A stretch of DNA of 64,000 nt from the NCBI GenBank assembly GCA_027489535.1, contig JAIXZO010000011.1:16115-80114 (forward strand), written 5' to 3'. How positions within the stretch are numbered: the stretch's first letter is position 1; each line of letters opens with the position of its first letter. Below the pieces are notes generated by a model. It was not told where the DNA came from, made no database searches, and saw nothing but the letters and a program-made list of their open reading frames with translations. This document shows, piece after piece, positions 13,015 to 22,575 of the stretch. A program made the translations under genes and the position numbers. This DNA is from Hyphomicrobiales bacterium (GTDB lineage Bacteria > Pseudomonadota > Alphaproteobacteria > Rhizobiales > Beijerinckiaceae).

Positions 13015-13093
13015 CTTTTCACCTACTCGCCACGATGCGGGTCTTCGGCTACTGTCGCCTTCAACGAAGGTCTTATGCCAAGGGGAGGTCCGT

Positions 13094-14140
13094 ATGGCAT
13101 TTGCCGCGCGCAAAAGCGCGACTGCGTCCAAAGCCGCAACCGCAAAGGCGACGGGGAAAAAGTCCTCGTCGACGGCCGCGACGTTCTCCCGCGAGGAGGA
13201 TGTTTCGGCCTATCGCGAAATGCTGATGATCCGCCGCTTCGAGGAGAAGGCCGGGCAGATGTACGGCATGGGCCTCATCGGCGGGTTCTGCCATCTCTAC
13301 ATCGGCCAGGAAGCGGTCGTGATCGGGATGCAGATGGCCTCGAAGGGCGGCGACGCGGTCATCACGGGTTATCGCGACCACGGCCACATGCTCGCCTGCG
13401 GGATGGACCCGAAGGGCGTCATGGCCGAGTTGACGGGGCGTCGGGGTGGATTGTCGAAGGGCAAGGGCGGCTCGATGCACATGTTCAGCGTCGAGAAGCA
13501 CTTCTACGGCGGCCACGGCATCGTGGGCGCGCAGGTGTCGCTCGGCACCGGCTTGGCCTTCGCGAACCACTATCGCGGCAACGACAACGTATCCCTGACC
13601 TATTTCGGCGACGGCGCGTCCAATCAGGGTCAGGTCTACGAGAGCTTCAACATGGCGGAGCTTTGGAAGCTCCCCGTGGTCTACATCATCGAGAACAACC
13701 GCTACGCCATGGGCACCTCCGTCTCCCGCGCCTCGGCGCAGACGGACTTCTCCAAGCGCGGCCTCTCCTTCAACATCCCCGGCGAGCAGGTCGACGGCAT
13801 GGACGTGCGGGCCGTGAAGGCCGCGGGCGAACGTGCGGTGGAATGGTGCCGGGCGCGGAAGGGGCCCTACATCCTCGAGATGCAGACCTACCGCTATCGC
13901 GGCCACTCGATGTCCGACCCGGCGAAGTATCGCTCCAAGGACGAAGTGCAGAAGATGCGCGAGGAGCGCGATCCGATCGAGCAGGTGCGTCGTCGCCTGA
14001 TCGAAGATTGGAAGGTGGGCGAGGACGAACTCAAGGCGATCGACGCGAAGGTGCGCGACATCGTCAACGAGGCGGCCGAATTCGCCACCAACGATCCCGA
14101 GCCCGATCCCGCCGAGCTTTGGACCGACATCCTCCGCTGA
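13094..14140 (+). CDS. pdhA: Pyruvate dehydrogenase E1 component, alpha subunit
   Basis: E1-alpha decarboxylates pyruvate on thiamine diphosphate with E1-beta. The 348-residue protein has an Ala/Lys/Ser-rich N-terminal extension of about 30 residues. It then carries [14 protein letters not shown] and [12 protein letters not shown], and the ThDP-binding [17 protein letters not shown] through [10 protein letters not shown] near residues 175-215. The phosphorylatable-type loop [15 protein letters not shown] lies near 270. An AGGGGAGG ribosome site precedes the ATG. It heads pdhA-pdhB-pdhC-lpd. Confidence 0.97.
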   Translation: MAFAARKSATASKAATAKATGKKSSSTAATFSREEDVSAYREMLMIRRFEEKAGQMYGMGLIGGFCHLYIGQEAVVIGMQMASKGGDAVITGYRDHGHMLACGMDPKGVMAELTGRRGGLSKGKGGSMHMFSVEKHFYGGHGIVGAQVSLGTGLAFANHYRGNDNVSLTYFGDGASNQGQVYESFNMAELWKLPVVYIIENNRYAMGTSVSRASAQTDFSKRGLSFNIPGEQVDGMDVRAVKAAGERAVEWCRARKGPYILEMQTYRYRGHSMSDPAKYRSKDEVQKMREERDPIEQVRRRLIEDWKVGEDELKAIDAKVRDIVNEAAEFATNDPEPDPAELWTDILR

Positions 14141-14207
14141 TTTTCCCTCATCGCACGGCCCCGCGACCGAAAGTCGGGCGGGGTTCCCTCCACGGAGTTC
14201 GACCGCG

Positions 14208-15608
14208 ATGCCGATCGACGTATTGATGCCCGCGCTCTCCCCCACGATGGAGAAGGGCAACCTCGCCAAGTGGCTCAAGGCCGAAGGCGATTCCATCAAG
14301 CCCGGCGACGTGATCGCCGAAATCGAGACCGACAAGGCCACCATGGAGGTGGAAGCGGTCGATGAGGGCGTTCTCGCCAAGATCCTCGTTCCCGCCGGCA
14401 CGAACGACGTGGCCGTGAACCAGAAGATCGCGGTGATCGCGTCCGAGGGCGAAGACGCCTCGGCCGTTTCGGCTGCGGGCGGCGCGAGCCTGCCCGGCCA
14501 AGCCGATCCGACGCCCGTCGCGGCCGCGCCGAAGGCGGCAGCCGCTCCGGTCTCCGCGCCGCAGACGCAGGCCGCGCTTTCGGCCGCCGGCTATGACGCC
14601 TCCGGGGAAATCCCGGCAGGGACCGAGATGGTCACGATGACCATGCGCGAGGCGCTGCGCGACGCGATGGCCGAAGAAATGCGCCGCGACGGCGACGTCT
14701 TCGTCATGGGCGAGGAAGTGGCCGAGTATCAGGGCGCGTACAAGGTGACGCAGGGGCTGCTGCAGGAATTCGGGCCGCGGCGCGTCATCGACACGCCGAT
14801 CACCGAGCACGGCTTTGCCGGCATCGGCGTCGGCGCTGGGCTTGCGGGCCTGAAGCCGATCGTCGAGTTCATGACCTTCAACTTTGCCATGCAGGCGATC
14901 GACCAGATCATCAACTCCGCCGCCAAGACGCTCTACATGTCGGGCGGCCAGATGGGCTGCGCCATCGTGTTCCGCGGGCCGAACGGGGCCGCGGCGCGCG
15001 TGGGCGCGCAGCACAGCCAGGATTACACCGCCTGGTACTCGCAGATACCCGGCCTGCTGGTGATCTCGCCGTCGAACGCGGCGGATGCGAAGGGCCTGAT
15101 GAAGGCCGCGATCCGCAACCCGAACCCGGTCGTGTTCCTCGAGAACGAAATTCTCTACGGCCAGTCGGCTCCGGTCCCGAAGGACGAGAATTTCGTGCTG
15201 CCGATCGGCAAGGCCCGCATCGCGCGGCCCGGCAAGGACGTGACCATCGTCTCCTTCTCCATCGGCATGACCTATGCGCTGAAGGCGGCCGACGAATTGG
15301 CCAAGGAGGGCATCGAGGCGGAGGTCATCGACCTGCGTACGATCCGCCCGATGGACGTCGACACCATCATCGCCTCGGTGCAGAAGACCGGCCGCTGCGT
15401 GACGGTGGAAGAAGGTTGGCCGCAATCCGGCGTCGGCGCGGAAATCGCCGCCATGCTGATGGACCGCGCCTTCGACTGGTTGGACGCTCCCGTCCTTCGC
15501 GTCACCGGCAAGGACGTGCCGATGCCCTACGCGGCCAATCTCGAGAAGCTCGCGCTTCCGAATGTGGCCGAAGTCGTGCAGGCGGTCCGTTCCGTCACCT
15601 ATCGCTGA
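14208..15608 (+). CDS. pdhB: Pyruvate dehydrogenase E1 component, beta subunit with N-terminal lipoyl domain
   Basis: Residues 1-80 form a biotinyl/lipoyl domain with the lipoylation lysine in [17 protein letters not shown]. An Ala/Pro linker follows to about residue 140, then the E1-beta transketolase fold: [34 protein letters not shown] and [16 protein letters not shown]. The total of 466 residues exceeds ordinary E1-beta because of the extra lipoyl domain. This fusion is a recognised alphaproteobacterial trait. It lies 67 bp after pdhA and 15 bp before pdhC. Confidence 0.97.
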   Translation: MPIDVLMPALSPTMEKGNLAKWLKAEGDSIKPGDVIAEIETDKATMEVEAVDEGVLAKILVPAGTNDVAVNQKIAVIASEGEDASAVSAAGGASLPGQADPTPVAAAPKAAAAPVSAPQTQAALSAAGYDASGEIPAGTEMVTMTMREALRDAMAEEMRRDGDVFVMGEEVAEYQGAYKVTQGLLQEFGPRRVIDTPITEHGFAGIGVGAGLAGLKPIVEFMTFNFAMQAIDQIINSAAKTLYMSGGQMGCAIVFRGPNGAAARVGAQHSQDYTAWYSQIPGLLVISPSNAADAKGLMKAAIRNPNPVVFLENEILYGQSAPVPKDENFVLPIGKARIARPGKDVTIVSFSIGMTYALKAADELAKEGIEAEVIDLRTIRPMDVDTIIASVQKTGRCVTVEEGWPQSGVGAEIAAMLMDRAFDWLDAPVLRVTGKDVPMPYAANLEKLALPNVAEVVQAVRSVTYR

Positions 15609-15623
15609 GCCGGGGGAAGCACC

Positions 15624-16991
15624 ATGCCCGTCAACGTATTGATGCCCGCTTTGTCTCCGACCATGGAGAAGGGCAACCTCGCGAAATGGCTCAAGAAGGA
15701 AGGCGACACGATCAAATCCGGCGACGTGATCGCCGAGATCGAGACCGACAAGGCGACCATGGAAGTGGAAGCCGTGGATGAGGGCGTACTCGCCAAGATC
15801 GTGGTGCCTGCGGGCACCAACGACGTGGCCGTGAACGAACTCATCGCGGTCATCGCCTCGGAAGGCGAAGACGCGAAGACGGTCGGCTCCGGCGCTTCGG
15901 CACCGAAAGCCGCCGCACCTACGGCCGCGCCCGCTCCGGCGGCGGCGGGTGCGCCTGCGGCTCCGGTCACGCCGGCAACGGCTCCGGCTGCTGCGACTAC
16001 CCCTGCAGCTGCGCCTGCAAAGTCTGCGGCGTCGGGCGAGCGCGTGTTCGCGTCGCCGCTCGCCAAGCGCATCGCCAAGGATGCCGGGCTCGATCTGTCG
16101 GGCATCGGCGGTTCGGGCCCGCACGGACGCATCGTCGAGAAGGACGTGCGCGCCGCCATGGCGGGCGGAACGGCGAAGCCTGCGGCCGCGCCCGTCGCGG
16201 CACCTGCGCCGGCCGCCGCGCCGACCGCCGCCGCGCCCGCTCTCGCCGCGGGCATGAGCGAGGACGCCGTCCGCAAGCTGTTCGAGCCGGGCTCCTACGA
16301 GGAAATCCCGCATGATTCGATGCGCAAGGTCATCGCGCGTCGTCTCACCGAATCCAAGCAGACGGTGCCGCATTTCTACCTCTCGGTGGATTGCGACCTC
16401 GACGCGCTGATGAAGCTGCGCGAGCAGATCAACGCCGCCGCCCCGGTTAAGGACGGCAAGCCGGGCTACAAGGTTTCGGTCAACGACTTCGTGATCAAGG
16501 CGCTCGCCTTGGCGTTGATGCGCGTGCCGGACGCGAACGTGTCCTGGACCGAAAGCGCGATGCTGCGCCACAAGCATGCCGATGTCGGCGTGGCGGTCTC
16601 GATCCCCGGCGGGCTCATCACGCCGGTGGTGCGCAAGGCGGAGACGAAGACGCTGTCGGTCATCTCGAACGAGATGAAGGATTACGCGGCGCGCGCCAAG
16701 GGGCGAAAGCTGAAGCCCGAGGAGTATCAGGGCGGCTCGACCGCCGTGTCGAACCTCGGCATGTTCGGCATCAAGGACTTCGCGGCCGTCATCAACCCGC
16801 CGCACGCCACGATCCTCGCGGTGGGCGCGGGCGAGCAGCGGCCCGTCGTGAAGAACGGCGCTTTGGCCATTGCGACCGTGATGACCGTGACGCTCTCGAC
16901 GGACCATCGCGCGGTCGACGGCACGCTCGGCGCGGAACTCATTCAGGCCTTCAAGCAGCTGATCGAAAACCCGATGGGGCTGCTGGTCTGA
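15624..16991 (+). CDS. pdhC: Dihydrolipoamide acetyltransferase (E2 of pyruvate dehydrogenase)
   Basis: E2 transfers the acetyl group from lipoamide to CoA and forms the complex core. The 455-residue protein has one lipoyl domain, nearly identical to that of pdhB, with lysine in [12 protein letters not shown] long Ala/Pro linker follows, then a peripheral-subunit-binding domain (VFASPLAKRIAKDAGLDLS, near residue 135). The catalytic domain ends with the His-Asp motif STDHRAVDGTLGAELIQAF near residue 430. The two lipoyl domains look like a recent or homogenised duplication. Confidence 0.97.
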   Translation: MPVNVLMPALSPTMEKGNLAKWLKKEGDTIKSGDVIAEIETDKATMEVEAVDEGVLAKIVVPAGTNDVAVNELIAVIASEGEDAKTVGSGASAPKAAAPTAAPAPAAAGAPAAPVTPATAPAAATTPAAAPAKSAASGERVFASPLAKRIAKDAGLDLSGIGGSGPHGRIVEKDVRAAMAGGTAKPAAAPVAAPAPAAAPTAAAPALAAGMSEDAVRKLFEPGSYEEIPHDSMRKVIARRLTESKQTVPHFYLSVDCDLDALMKLREQINAAAPVKDGKPGYKVSVNDFVIKALALALMRVPDANVSWTESAMLRHKHADVGVAVSIPGGLITPVVRKAETKTLSVISNEMKDYAARAKGRKLKPEEYQGGSTAVSNLGMFGIKDFAAVINPPHATILAVGAGEQRPVVKNGALAIATVMTVTLSTDHRAVDGTLGAELIQAFKQLIENPMGLLV

Positions 16992-17096
16992 GTCTCTTCG
17001 CGATCTTTCGGACCGAACGCCCGCTCATTCGCGAGACGACCGGGCGGCGTTGAACAGGAACCTGATCGGCGGGCGGGGCGTGACCCCACCCCCGGC

Positions 17097-17120
17097 CCCT
17101 CCCCGCAAGGGGGGAGGGGG
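17097..17120. repeat. Small GC palindrome before lpd
   Basis: CCCCTCCCC and GGGGAGGGG flank a short GCAAGG-type loop, a perfect 9-bp stem in the 144-bp gap between pdhC and lpd. Similar hairpins are scattered in many alphaproteobacterial genomes. The 3' arm and the GAGGAG just after it also provide ribosome-binding sequence for lpd. Confidence 0.6.
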
Positions 17121-17135
17121 TGAGGAGCTGAACGA

Positions 17136-18578
17136 ATGGCCGACAATTACGACGTGATCATCATCGGCGGCGGACCGGGCGGCTACGTCGCCGCGATCCG
17201 GGCGGCGCAGCTCGGCATGAAGACGGCCGTGGTGGAGCGCGAGCATCTCGGCGGCATCTGCCTCAATTGGGGCTGCATTCCGACCAAGGCGCTGCTGCGC
17301 TCCGCCGAGGTGTACCACTACGCCACCCACGCCAAGGATTACGGCCTGACGCTGAACGGCACGATGTCGGTCGACGTCGCGGACGTGGTGAAGCGCTCGC
17401 GCGGCGTCTCGGCGCAGCTCAACGGCGGCGTCGCGTTCCTGCTCAAGAAGAACAAGGTCGACGTGATCTGGGGCGAAGCCTCGATCCCGAAGGCCGGCGA
17501 AGTGAAGGTCGGCAAACCCTCCAAGCCGCCGGTCGAGCCGGCGCATCCGACGCCGAAGGGCGTGCTGGGGGAGGGCGTCTACACGGCCAAGCACATCATC
17601 GTGGCGACCGGCGCGCGCCCGCGTGCGCTGCCCGGCATCGAGCCGGACAAGAAGCTGATCTGGACCTATTTCGAGGCGATGGTGCCCAAGACCATGCCGA
17701 AATCCGTCATCGTGATGGGCTCGGGCGCAATCGGCATCGAATTCGCCTCGTTCTACAAGACCATGGGCGCGGACGTGACCGTGGTCGAGGTGATGCCGCA
17801 GATCCTCCCCGTCGAGGATGCCGAGATCGCGGCGTTTGCCCGCAAGCGCTTCGAGAAGCAGGGGATGAAGATCCTCACCGGCGCGAAGGTGACGAAGGTC
17901 GAGAAGGGCGCGGACAGCGTGACCGCGACGATTCAGGACGAGAAGGGCGCGACGCAGACGCTGACCGCCGACCGTCTGATCTCCGCCGTCGGCGTCGTCG
18001 CCAATGTCGAGGGCATCGGCCTCGAAGCGCTCGGCGTGAAGCTCGATCGCGGCATCGTCGCGGCGGACGGGTACGGCCGCACCAACGTGCCGGGCATCTA
18101 CGCCGTCGGCGACGTCGCGGGCCCGCCGATGCTGGCGCACAAGGCCGAGCATGAAGGCGTCATCTGCGTCGAGGCCATCAAAGGCCTGCACGCGCATCCG
18201 ATGGACAAGCTGAAGATCCCGGGCTGCACCTATTGCCACCCGCAGATCGCCTCCGTCGGCCTCACCGAGGCCAAGGCCAAGGAAGCCGGATACGAACTCA
18301 AGGTCGGCCGCTTCCCGTTTGCGGGCAACGGCAAGGCCATCGCGCTCGGCGAGCCGGACGGCCTCGTGAAGACGATCTTCGACGCGAAGACCGGCAAGCT
18401 GCTCGGCGCGCACATGGTGGGAGCCGAGGTCACCGAGCTGATTCAGGGCTATGTCGTCGCCATGAATTTGGAGACGACGGAAGAAGACCTGATGCATACG
18501 GTTTTCCCGCATCCGACCTTGTCCGAAACCATGCATGAAAGCGTTCTCGACGCGTATGGCCGCGTGGTCCACGCCTGA
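17136..18578 (+). CDS. lpd: Dihydrolipoyl dehydrogenase (E3)
   Basis: Lpd reoxidises dihydrolipoamide with NAD+. The 480-residue flavoprotein shows the FAD dinucleotide fold IIIGGGPGGYVAAIRAAQLG and the redox pair in GGICLNWGCIPTKALLR (residues 43-48). The NAD fold is VMGSGAIGIEFASFYKTMGA, and the C-terminal interface holds the active-site His-Glu in HTVFPHPTLSE. A proline-rich stretch around residues 130-145 (KPSKPPVEPAHPTPKG) accounts for the extra length over E. coli Lpd. It completes the pdh operon. Confidence 0.97.
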   Translation: MADNYDVIIIGGGPGGYVAAIRAAQLGMKTAVVEREHLGGICLNWGCIPTKALLRSAEVYHYATHAKDYGLTLNGTMSVDVADVVKRSRGVSAQLNGGVAFLLKKNKVDVIWGEASIPKAGEVKVGKPSKPPVEPAHPTPKGVLGEGVYTAKHIIVATGARPRALPGIEPDKKLIWTYFEAMVPKTMPKSVIVMGSGAIGIEFASFYKTMGADVTVVEVMPQILPVEDAEIAAFARKRFEKQGMKILTGAKVTKVEKGADSVTATIQDEKGATQTLTADRLISAVGVVANVEGIGLEALGVKLDRGIVAADGYGRTNVPGIYAVGDVAGPPMLAHKAEHEGVICVEAIKGLHAHPMDKLKIPGCTYCHPQIASVGLTEAKAKEAGYELKVGRFPFAGNGKAIALGEPDGLVKTIFDAKTGKLLGAHMVGAEVTELIQGYVVAMNLETTEEDLMHTVFPHPTLSETMHESVLDAYGRVVHA

Positions 18579-18620
18579 TCGGGGCGTCGGGAAGCGCGGC
18601 CCTCACCGGGGAGAAACGGT

Positions 18621-18875
18621 ATGGGCTTCGGTCTCGGCATTTTGATGAGCATCTTCGTCGGCTTCCTCGCGGGATTCATTGCGGAGAAGGTGACGAAATC
18701 CGACCACGGCATCGTCAAGAACATCGTGGTCGGGATCTTGGGCGGATTGGTGGGTGCGTTCCTCGCCAATGCGATGGGCGTGCAGGTGCGCGGCTTCTGG
18801 GGCGTGCTGATCGCCTCGGCCGTCGGCGCGATCGTGGTGTTGTGGCTGGTACGGGTGCTGCGGGGCAGGGCCTGA
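18621..18875 (+). CDS. GlsB/YeaQ/YmgE-family (transglycosylase-associated) small membrane protein
   Basis: An 84-residue, almost wholly hydrophobic protein with three predicted membrane segments: residues 2-22, 34-52 and 57-78. Its glycine-rich helices (GILGGLVGAFLANAMGV) match the transglycosylase-associated protein family. Members are stress-induced inner-membrane proteins without an agreed biochemical role. It lies 42 bp after lpd with a GGGGAGAAAC ribosome site and may be cotranscribed with it. Confidence 0.82.
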   Translation: MGFGLGILMSIFVGFLAGFIAEKVTKSDHGIVKNIVVGILGGLVGAFLANAMGVQVRGFWGVLIASAVGAIVVLWLVRVLRGRA

Positions 18876-18892
18876 ATTTCCATTTCATCCCG

Positions 18893-18990
18893 GCCGGACG
18901 CAGCGGAAAGCCGGGACCCACGACCTCGACGCCGCTCGATGGTTGCCGTTCTTCCGGGTCCCGGGTCGGCTTTGCCGCCCGGGATGACAC
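18893..18990. repeat. Intergenic palindromic repeat, family B copy 2
   Basis: About 98 bp. It opens TCATCCCGGCCGG with AAAGCCGGGACCCA and closes GGGTCCCGGGTCGGC, GCCCGGGATGACA. It shares its arms with 5572-5665. It lies in the 263-bp gap between the GlsB-like gene and lipA. Confidence 0.83.
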
Positions 18991-19050
18991 GAGAAGGGTG
19001 AGCGGGCGGCGCGCGGACGTCACAGGGTCGCACGTGCTTGTCCCGCGTCG

Positions 19051-19121
19051 CGCGAAGGAATAGTTGAGCCTCGCGCCGGCGCGCGCGAAGGAATAATTGA
19101 GGTTCGCGCCCGCGCGCGAAC
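19051..19121 (+). repeat. Short tandem repeat upstream of lipA
   Basis: Two 33-bp direct units beginning CGCGAAGGAATA(G/A)TTGAG start at 19051 and 19084, and a partial third unit (CGCGAAC) starts at 19115. The array ends about 18 bp before the lipA start. It is therefore within the promoter or 5' leader and could affect lipA expression; the effect is not known. Confidence 0.75.
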
Positions 19122-19138
19122 GGAGCAAAGGTCCGATC

Positions 19139-20098
19139 ATGGCCGTCGTCATCGATACGTTGAAGAGCGACAATCGCCCCCGGCATCCGGAAAAGGCGCA
19201 TCGGCCGGATCAGCCGATCCAGCGCAAGCCGGATTGGATCCGCGTGAAGGCCCCGGGCTCGCCCGCTTGGGCGGAGACCAACCGCATCGTGAAGGCCGAA
19301 GGGCTCGTGACGGTGTGCGAGGAGGCGGGCTGCCCCAATATCGGCGAGTGCTGGGAGAAGAAGCACGCCACCTTCATGATCATGGGCGACACCTGCACCC
19401 GCGCCTGTGCCTTCTGCAACGTCAAGACCGGCATGCCCGGCGCGCTCGATGCCGACGAGCCGGCCAAGATCGCGACGGCGGTGGCGAAGCTGGGGCTGCA
19501 TCATGTCGTCATCACGTCGGTCGACCGCGACGACCTCGACGACGGCGGGGCGGAGCATTTCGCGCAAGTGATCCGCGCCATCCGCGCGCGTTCGCCCGGC
19601 ACCACCATCGAGGTGCTGACGCCCGACTTCCTGCGCAAGGACGGCGCGTTGGAGGTAGTGGTCGCGGCGCGGCCGGACGTGTTCAACCACAATCTCGAAA
19701 CCGTCGCCTCGAAATATCTGAAGGTCCGCCCCGGCGCTCGCTACTTCCACTCCATCCGCCTGCTGCAGCGGGTGAAGGAGTTGGACGCGACCATCTTCAC
19801 CAAGTCCGGCATTATGGTGGGCCTCGGCGAAGAGCGGAACGAAGTGCTGCAGCTGATGGACGACCTGCGCTCGGCGGACGTCGATTTCCTCACGGTCGGG
19901 CAATATCTGCAACCGACGAAGAAGCACCATCCGGTGATCGACTTCATCACGCCCGACGCCTTCAAGGGCTACGAGACCATCGCCTATACCAAAGGCTTCC
20001 TGCTGGTCTCGGCCACGCCGCTCACGCGCTCCTCGCACCATGCGGGGGATGACTTTGCGAAGTTGAAGGCGGCGCGGTTGGGGAAGCTCGGGCGCTGA
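19139..20098 (+). CDS. lipA: Lipoyl synthase
   Basis: LipA inserts two sulfur atoms into protein-bound octanoyl groups to make lipoate for PdhB, PdhC and other enzymes. The 319-residue radical-SAM protein has the auxiliary-cluster cysteines in [12 protein letters not shown] near residue 60 and the radical SAM motif [10 protein letters not shown] near residue 85. The C-terminal RSSHHAGDD follows. The start at 19139 fits the family; an in-frame ATG at 19097 would run into the tandem repeat. It lies next to the pdh genes whose products need lipoate. Confidence 0.97.
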   Translation: MAVVIDTLKSDNRPRHPEKAHRPDQPIQRKPDWIRVKAPGSPAWAETNRIVKAEGLVTVCEEAGCPNIGECWEKKHATFMIMGDTCTRACAFCNVKTGMPGALDADEPAKIATAVAKLGLHHVVITSVDRDDLDDGGAEHFAQVIRAIRARSPGTTIEVLTPDFLRKDGALEVVVAARPDVFNHNLETVASKYLKVRPGARYFHSIRLLQRVKELDATIFTKSGIMVGLGEERNEVLQLMDDLRSADVDFLTVGQYLQPTKKHHPVIDFITPDAFKGYETIAYTKGFLLVSATPLTRSSHHAGDDFAKLKAARLGKLGR

Positions 20099-20252
20099 GG
20101 CGGGCGGGTCGAACGGCGTCCATGCAAAGCATTCTCGCCCCGTGACGGAACGGGTGCGTTTTGCCGCGATCTCCCCGCCTGACCTTTCCGTTGCAACCCG
20201 CCGCCGAGTGATGTTCAAGGACGGTGTCGACAACGAGGACGGCCGAACCGAT

Positions 20253-20699
20253 TTGCCCACCTTCAGATCATCCCGCCGCGTGCGGCACAGCCCCGTGAAG
20301 ATGTTCGAGCTCGTGGCGGACGTGGAGTCCTATCCCGAGTTCCTGCCGCTGTGCGAGGGCCTGAAGATCAAGCGGCGCAGCCGGAGCGACGAGGGCGTCG
20401 AGACGTTGGTGGCGGACATGACGGTGGGGTTCAAGGCGATCCGCGAGACCTTCACGAGCCGGGTGACGCTGGACCGGCCGCGGCTGAAGGTGCTGGCGGA
20501 GTATATCGACGGGCCGTTCAGCCGGCTCGACAACCGCTGGTCCTTCAAGGAAGACGGCGCGGGCTGCACGGTGGAATTCTTCATCGATTACGAGTTCCGC
20601 AGCCGCACGCTCGGCCTGCTGATGGGCGCGATGTTCGACCACGCCTTCCGCCGGTTCTCGGAAGCCTTCGAGCAGCGGGCCGACAAGGTTTACGGCTGA
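20253..20699 (+). CDS. Coenzyme Q-binding protein, Coq10/START family (RatA-like)
   Basis: The protein has the SRPBCC fold of Coq10/RatA: PTFRSSRRVRHSPVKMFELVADVESYPEFLPLCEG at the N-terminus and FIDYEFRSRTLGLLMGAMFDHAFRRFSEAFE at the C-terminus. Alphaproteobacterial members are linked to ubiquinone binding. The usual family N-terminus is MPTF-like, so TTG at 20253 (148 residues) is chosen. ATG at 20211 (162 residues) is the main alternative. It follows lipA by about 150 bp, a common alphaproteobacterial pairing. Confidence 0.85.
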   Translation: MPTFRSSRRVRHSPVKMFELVADVESYPEFLPLCEGLKIKRRSRSDEGVETLVADMTVGFKAIRETFTSRVTLDRPRLKVLAEYIDGPFSRLDNRWSFKEDGAGCTVEFFIDYEFRSRTLGLLMGAMFDHAFRRFSEAFEQRADKVYG

Positions 20700-20718
20700 G
20701 TTCGGACGCTCGGACCGA

Positions 20719-21219
20719 TCAGGCCTTCGCGGAGGCCGCTTCGCGCAGCATCACCAACGCCGCCTCGACGGCTTCCATGCGCACGCGGCCGCGGCCGAGA
20801 TCGCCGAAGCGATGCGTGATCGTGCGCACCGGGGTTCCGCGCCGCACGACGGCGAAGCACACCATGCCGACGGGCTTGCTCGGCGAACCGCCGCCGGGGC
20901 CGGCGACGCCCGTGATCGCGACCGCCACGTCGGCGTTCGAGCGGGCGAGGGCGCCTTCGGCCATGGCCTCGGCGACGGGCTCGCTGACCGCGCCGTGCTC
21001 GCGGATGAGATCGGCGGGCACGCCCACGAGTTCGGTCTTGGCGGCGTTGGAATAGGTGACGAAGCCGCGGTCCACCACGTCCGACGAGCCGGGAATTTCG
21101 GTGAGCAGACCCGCGACGAGGCCGCCGGTGCAGCTTTCTGCCGTGGCGAGCTTGAGACCCTTCGAGCGGCAGAATTCGAGCAGCGACGCGGTGCGGGCGA
21201 GGAGATTGGGATCGAACAT
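20719..21219 (-). CDS. pncC: CinA C-terminal-type nicotinamide-nucleotide amidohydrolase (PncC)
   Basis: The 166-residue protein equals the CinA C-terminal domain, which deamidates nicotinamide mononucleotide. It has [24 protein letters not shown] near residue 22, [15 protein letters not shown], and the glycine-rich [18 protein letters not shown] near 110. There is no N-terminal molybdopterin-binding-like half as in full CinA. Its ATG overlaps the ispDF stop by one base (TGATG), so the two genes are coupled. Confidence 0.93.
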   Translation of the reverse strand: MFDPNLLARTASLLEFCRSKGLKLATAESCTGGLVAGLLTEIPGSSDVVDRGFVTYSNAAKTELVGVPADLIREHGAVSEPVAEAMAEGALARSNADVAVAITGVAGPGGGSPSKPVGMVCFAVVRRGTPVRTITHRFGDLGRGRVRMEAVEAALVMLREAASAKA

Positions 21220-22424
21220 CAGGCGGGCTCCGCGGGAAGCGTGACGGTGACGAGCGCCTGCGCGGCGAGGCCTTCGCCCCGGCCGGTGAAGCCCATGCGT
21301 TCGGACGTGGTGGCCTTGATCGCGACGCGATGAATGCCGATGCCGCAGATCTCGGCGATGCGCGCACGCATGGCGTCGCGATGCGGGCCGACCTTCGGCG
21401 CTTCGCAGACGACGGTGACGTCGCAATTGACCAGACGCCCGCCGCGCCCGCGCAGCAGGCCGACCGCATGGGCGAGGAAACGGTCGGACGACGCGCCCTT
21501 CCATTGCGGGTCGCTCGGCGGGAAGTGCGAGCCGATGTCGCCGTCCGCCAAGGTGCCGAGCACCGCGTCGGTGAGCGCGTGCAGGATCACGTCGCCGTCG
21601 GAATGGGCGAGCACGCCGCGGCGATGCGCGATGCGGACGCCGCCCAACATGACGTGGTCGCCGTCGCCGAAGGCGTGGACGTCGTAGCCCATGCCGGTGC
21701 GGGTTTCGGTTTCCGCCGCGAGGCGCGCTTCGGCATCGGCGAAATCCTCCGTGGTCGTCAGCTTCACGTTGGCGCGCTCCCCTTCGAAGACGTGGACGGC
21801 GTGGCCGGCCCATTCCATCACGGCCCCGTCATCCGTGAAATCGGTTCGGCCCGCTGCGGCCGCGCGGCGATGCGCGTCCAGCAGCGTCGCAAAGCGGAAG
21901 ACTTGCGGCGTCTGCACCGCGCGCAAGGGTGCACGGTCCACCGTGCCCACGATGACGGCGTCGGGCGCGACGGCTTTGAGCGTATCGGTGACCGGTACGC
22001 CGGGAAGGGCGGCTCCGAAGGATGCGGCCGCCGCGACGGATCGGGCGACGAGCGCGGGCGAGGCGAAGGGGCGGGCGGCGTCATGAACGAGCACGATGTC
22101 CGGCGCATGGGCCGCCAACGCTTCGAGGCCGTTGCGCACCGACTCCGCCCGCGCGTCGCCGCCCGACACGGGTGGGAGCAGATGGGGACGAAGCGCCGGC
22201 GGAAGTTCCGCCAGGGCGGCATCGTATAGCTCTCGGTCGTCGGGGTGGATGACGCAGAGCACGATCGAAGCCGCCTGCCGGCCGCAAAGCGCGGCGACGG
22301 AGCGCGCGAGCACGCTGCGCCCCGCAAGCATGCGATATTGTTTGGGAACGCCGCCGCCCGCGCGCATGCCGCGTCCGGCGGCGACGATCAGGGCTGCGAC
22401 ACGGGGCGAGGGGCTTTCGGTCAT
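21219..22424 (-). CDS. ispDF: Bifunctional IspD/IspF: CDP-ME synthase and MECDP synthase
   Basis: A 401-residue fusion of two non-consecutive enzymes of the MEP isoprenoid pathway. The IspD half (about 1-235) has the CTP-binding [19 protein letters not shown] and VHDAARPF. The IspF half (about 240-401) has metal ligands in [10 protein letters not shown] and [17 protein letters not shown], plus [16 protein letters not shown]. The fusion is common in alphaproteobacteria. An in-frame opening to 22577 exists, but the family N-terminus begins at 22424. It is divergent from dusB. Confidence 0.97.
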   Translation of the reverse strand: MTESPSPRVAALIVAAGRGMRAGGGVPKQYRMLAGRSVLARSVAALCGRQAASIVLCVIHPDDRELYDAALAELPPALRPHLLPPVSGGDARAESVRNGLEALAAHAPDIVLVHDAARPFASPALVARSVAAAASFGAALPGVPVTDTLKAVAPDAVIVGTVDRAPLRAVQTPQVFRFATLLDAHRRAAAAGRTDFTDDGAVMEWAGHAVHVFEGERANVKLTTTEDFADAEARLAAETETRTGMGYDVHAFGDGDHVMLGGVRIAHRRGVLAHSDGDVILHALTDAVLGTLADGDIGSHFPPSDPQWKGASSDRFLAHAVGLLRGRGGRLVNCDVTVVCEAPKVGPHRDAMRARIAEICGIGIHRVAIKATTSERMGFTGRGEGLAAQALVTVTLPAEPA

Positions 22425-22575
22425 CTTCAAGCTGTGCCGTGCCGTGCGGCCCGCGTCAAACGCCGGGCATGCTCGACGCGGCGCGAGTTGTGAATTGCGG
22501 AACGCAGCGACCGGGACTTCATTTTGCAACGCAATATGTCTAAGCATCGGGCATCGCGGATATGTGCTCAAAAAC

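Noticed and set aside
14148..16907. 919-codon open frame on the minus strand across pdhB and pdhC
   Set aside because: It is the mirror of two certain genes. The product is His/Arg/Asp rich with no recognisable domain, an effect of high G+C codon bias.
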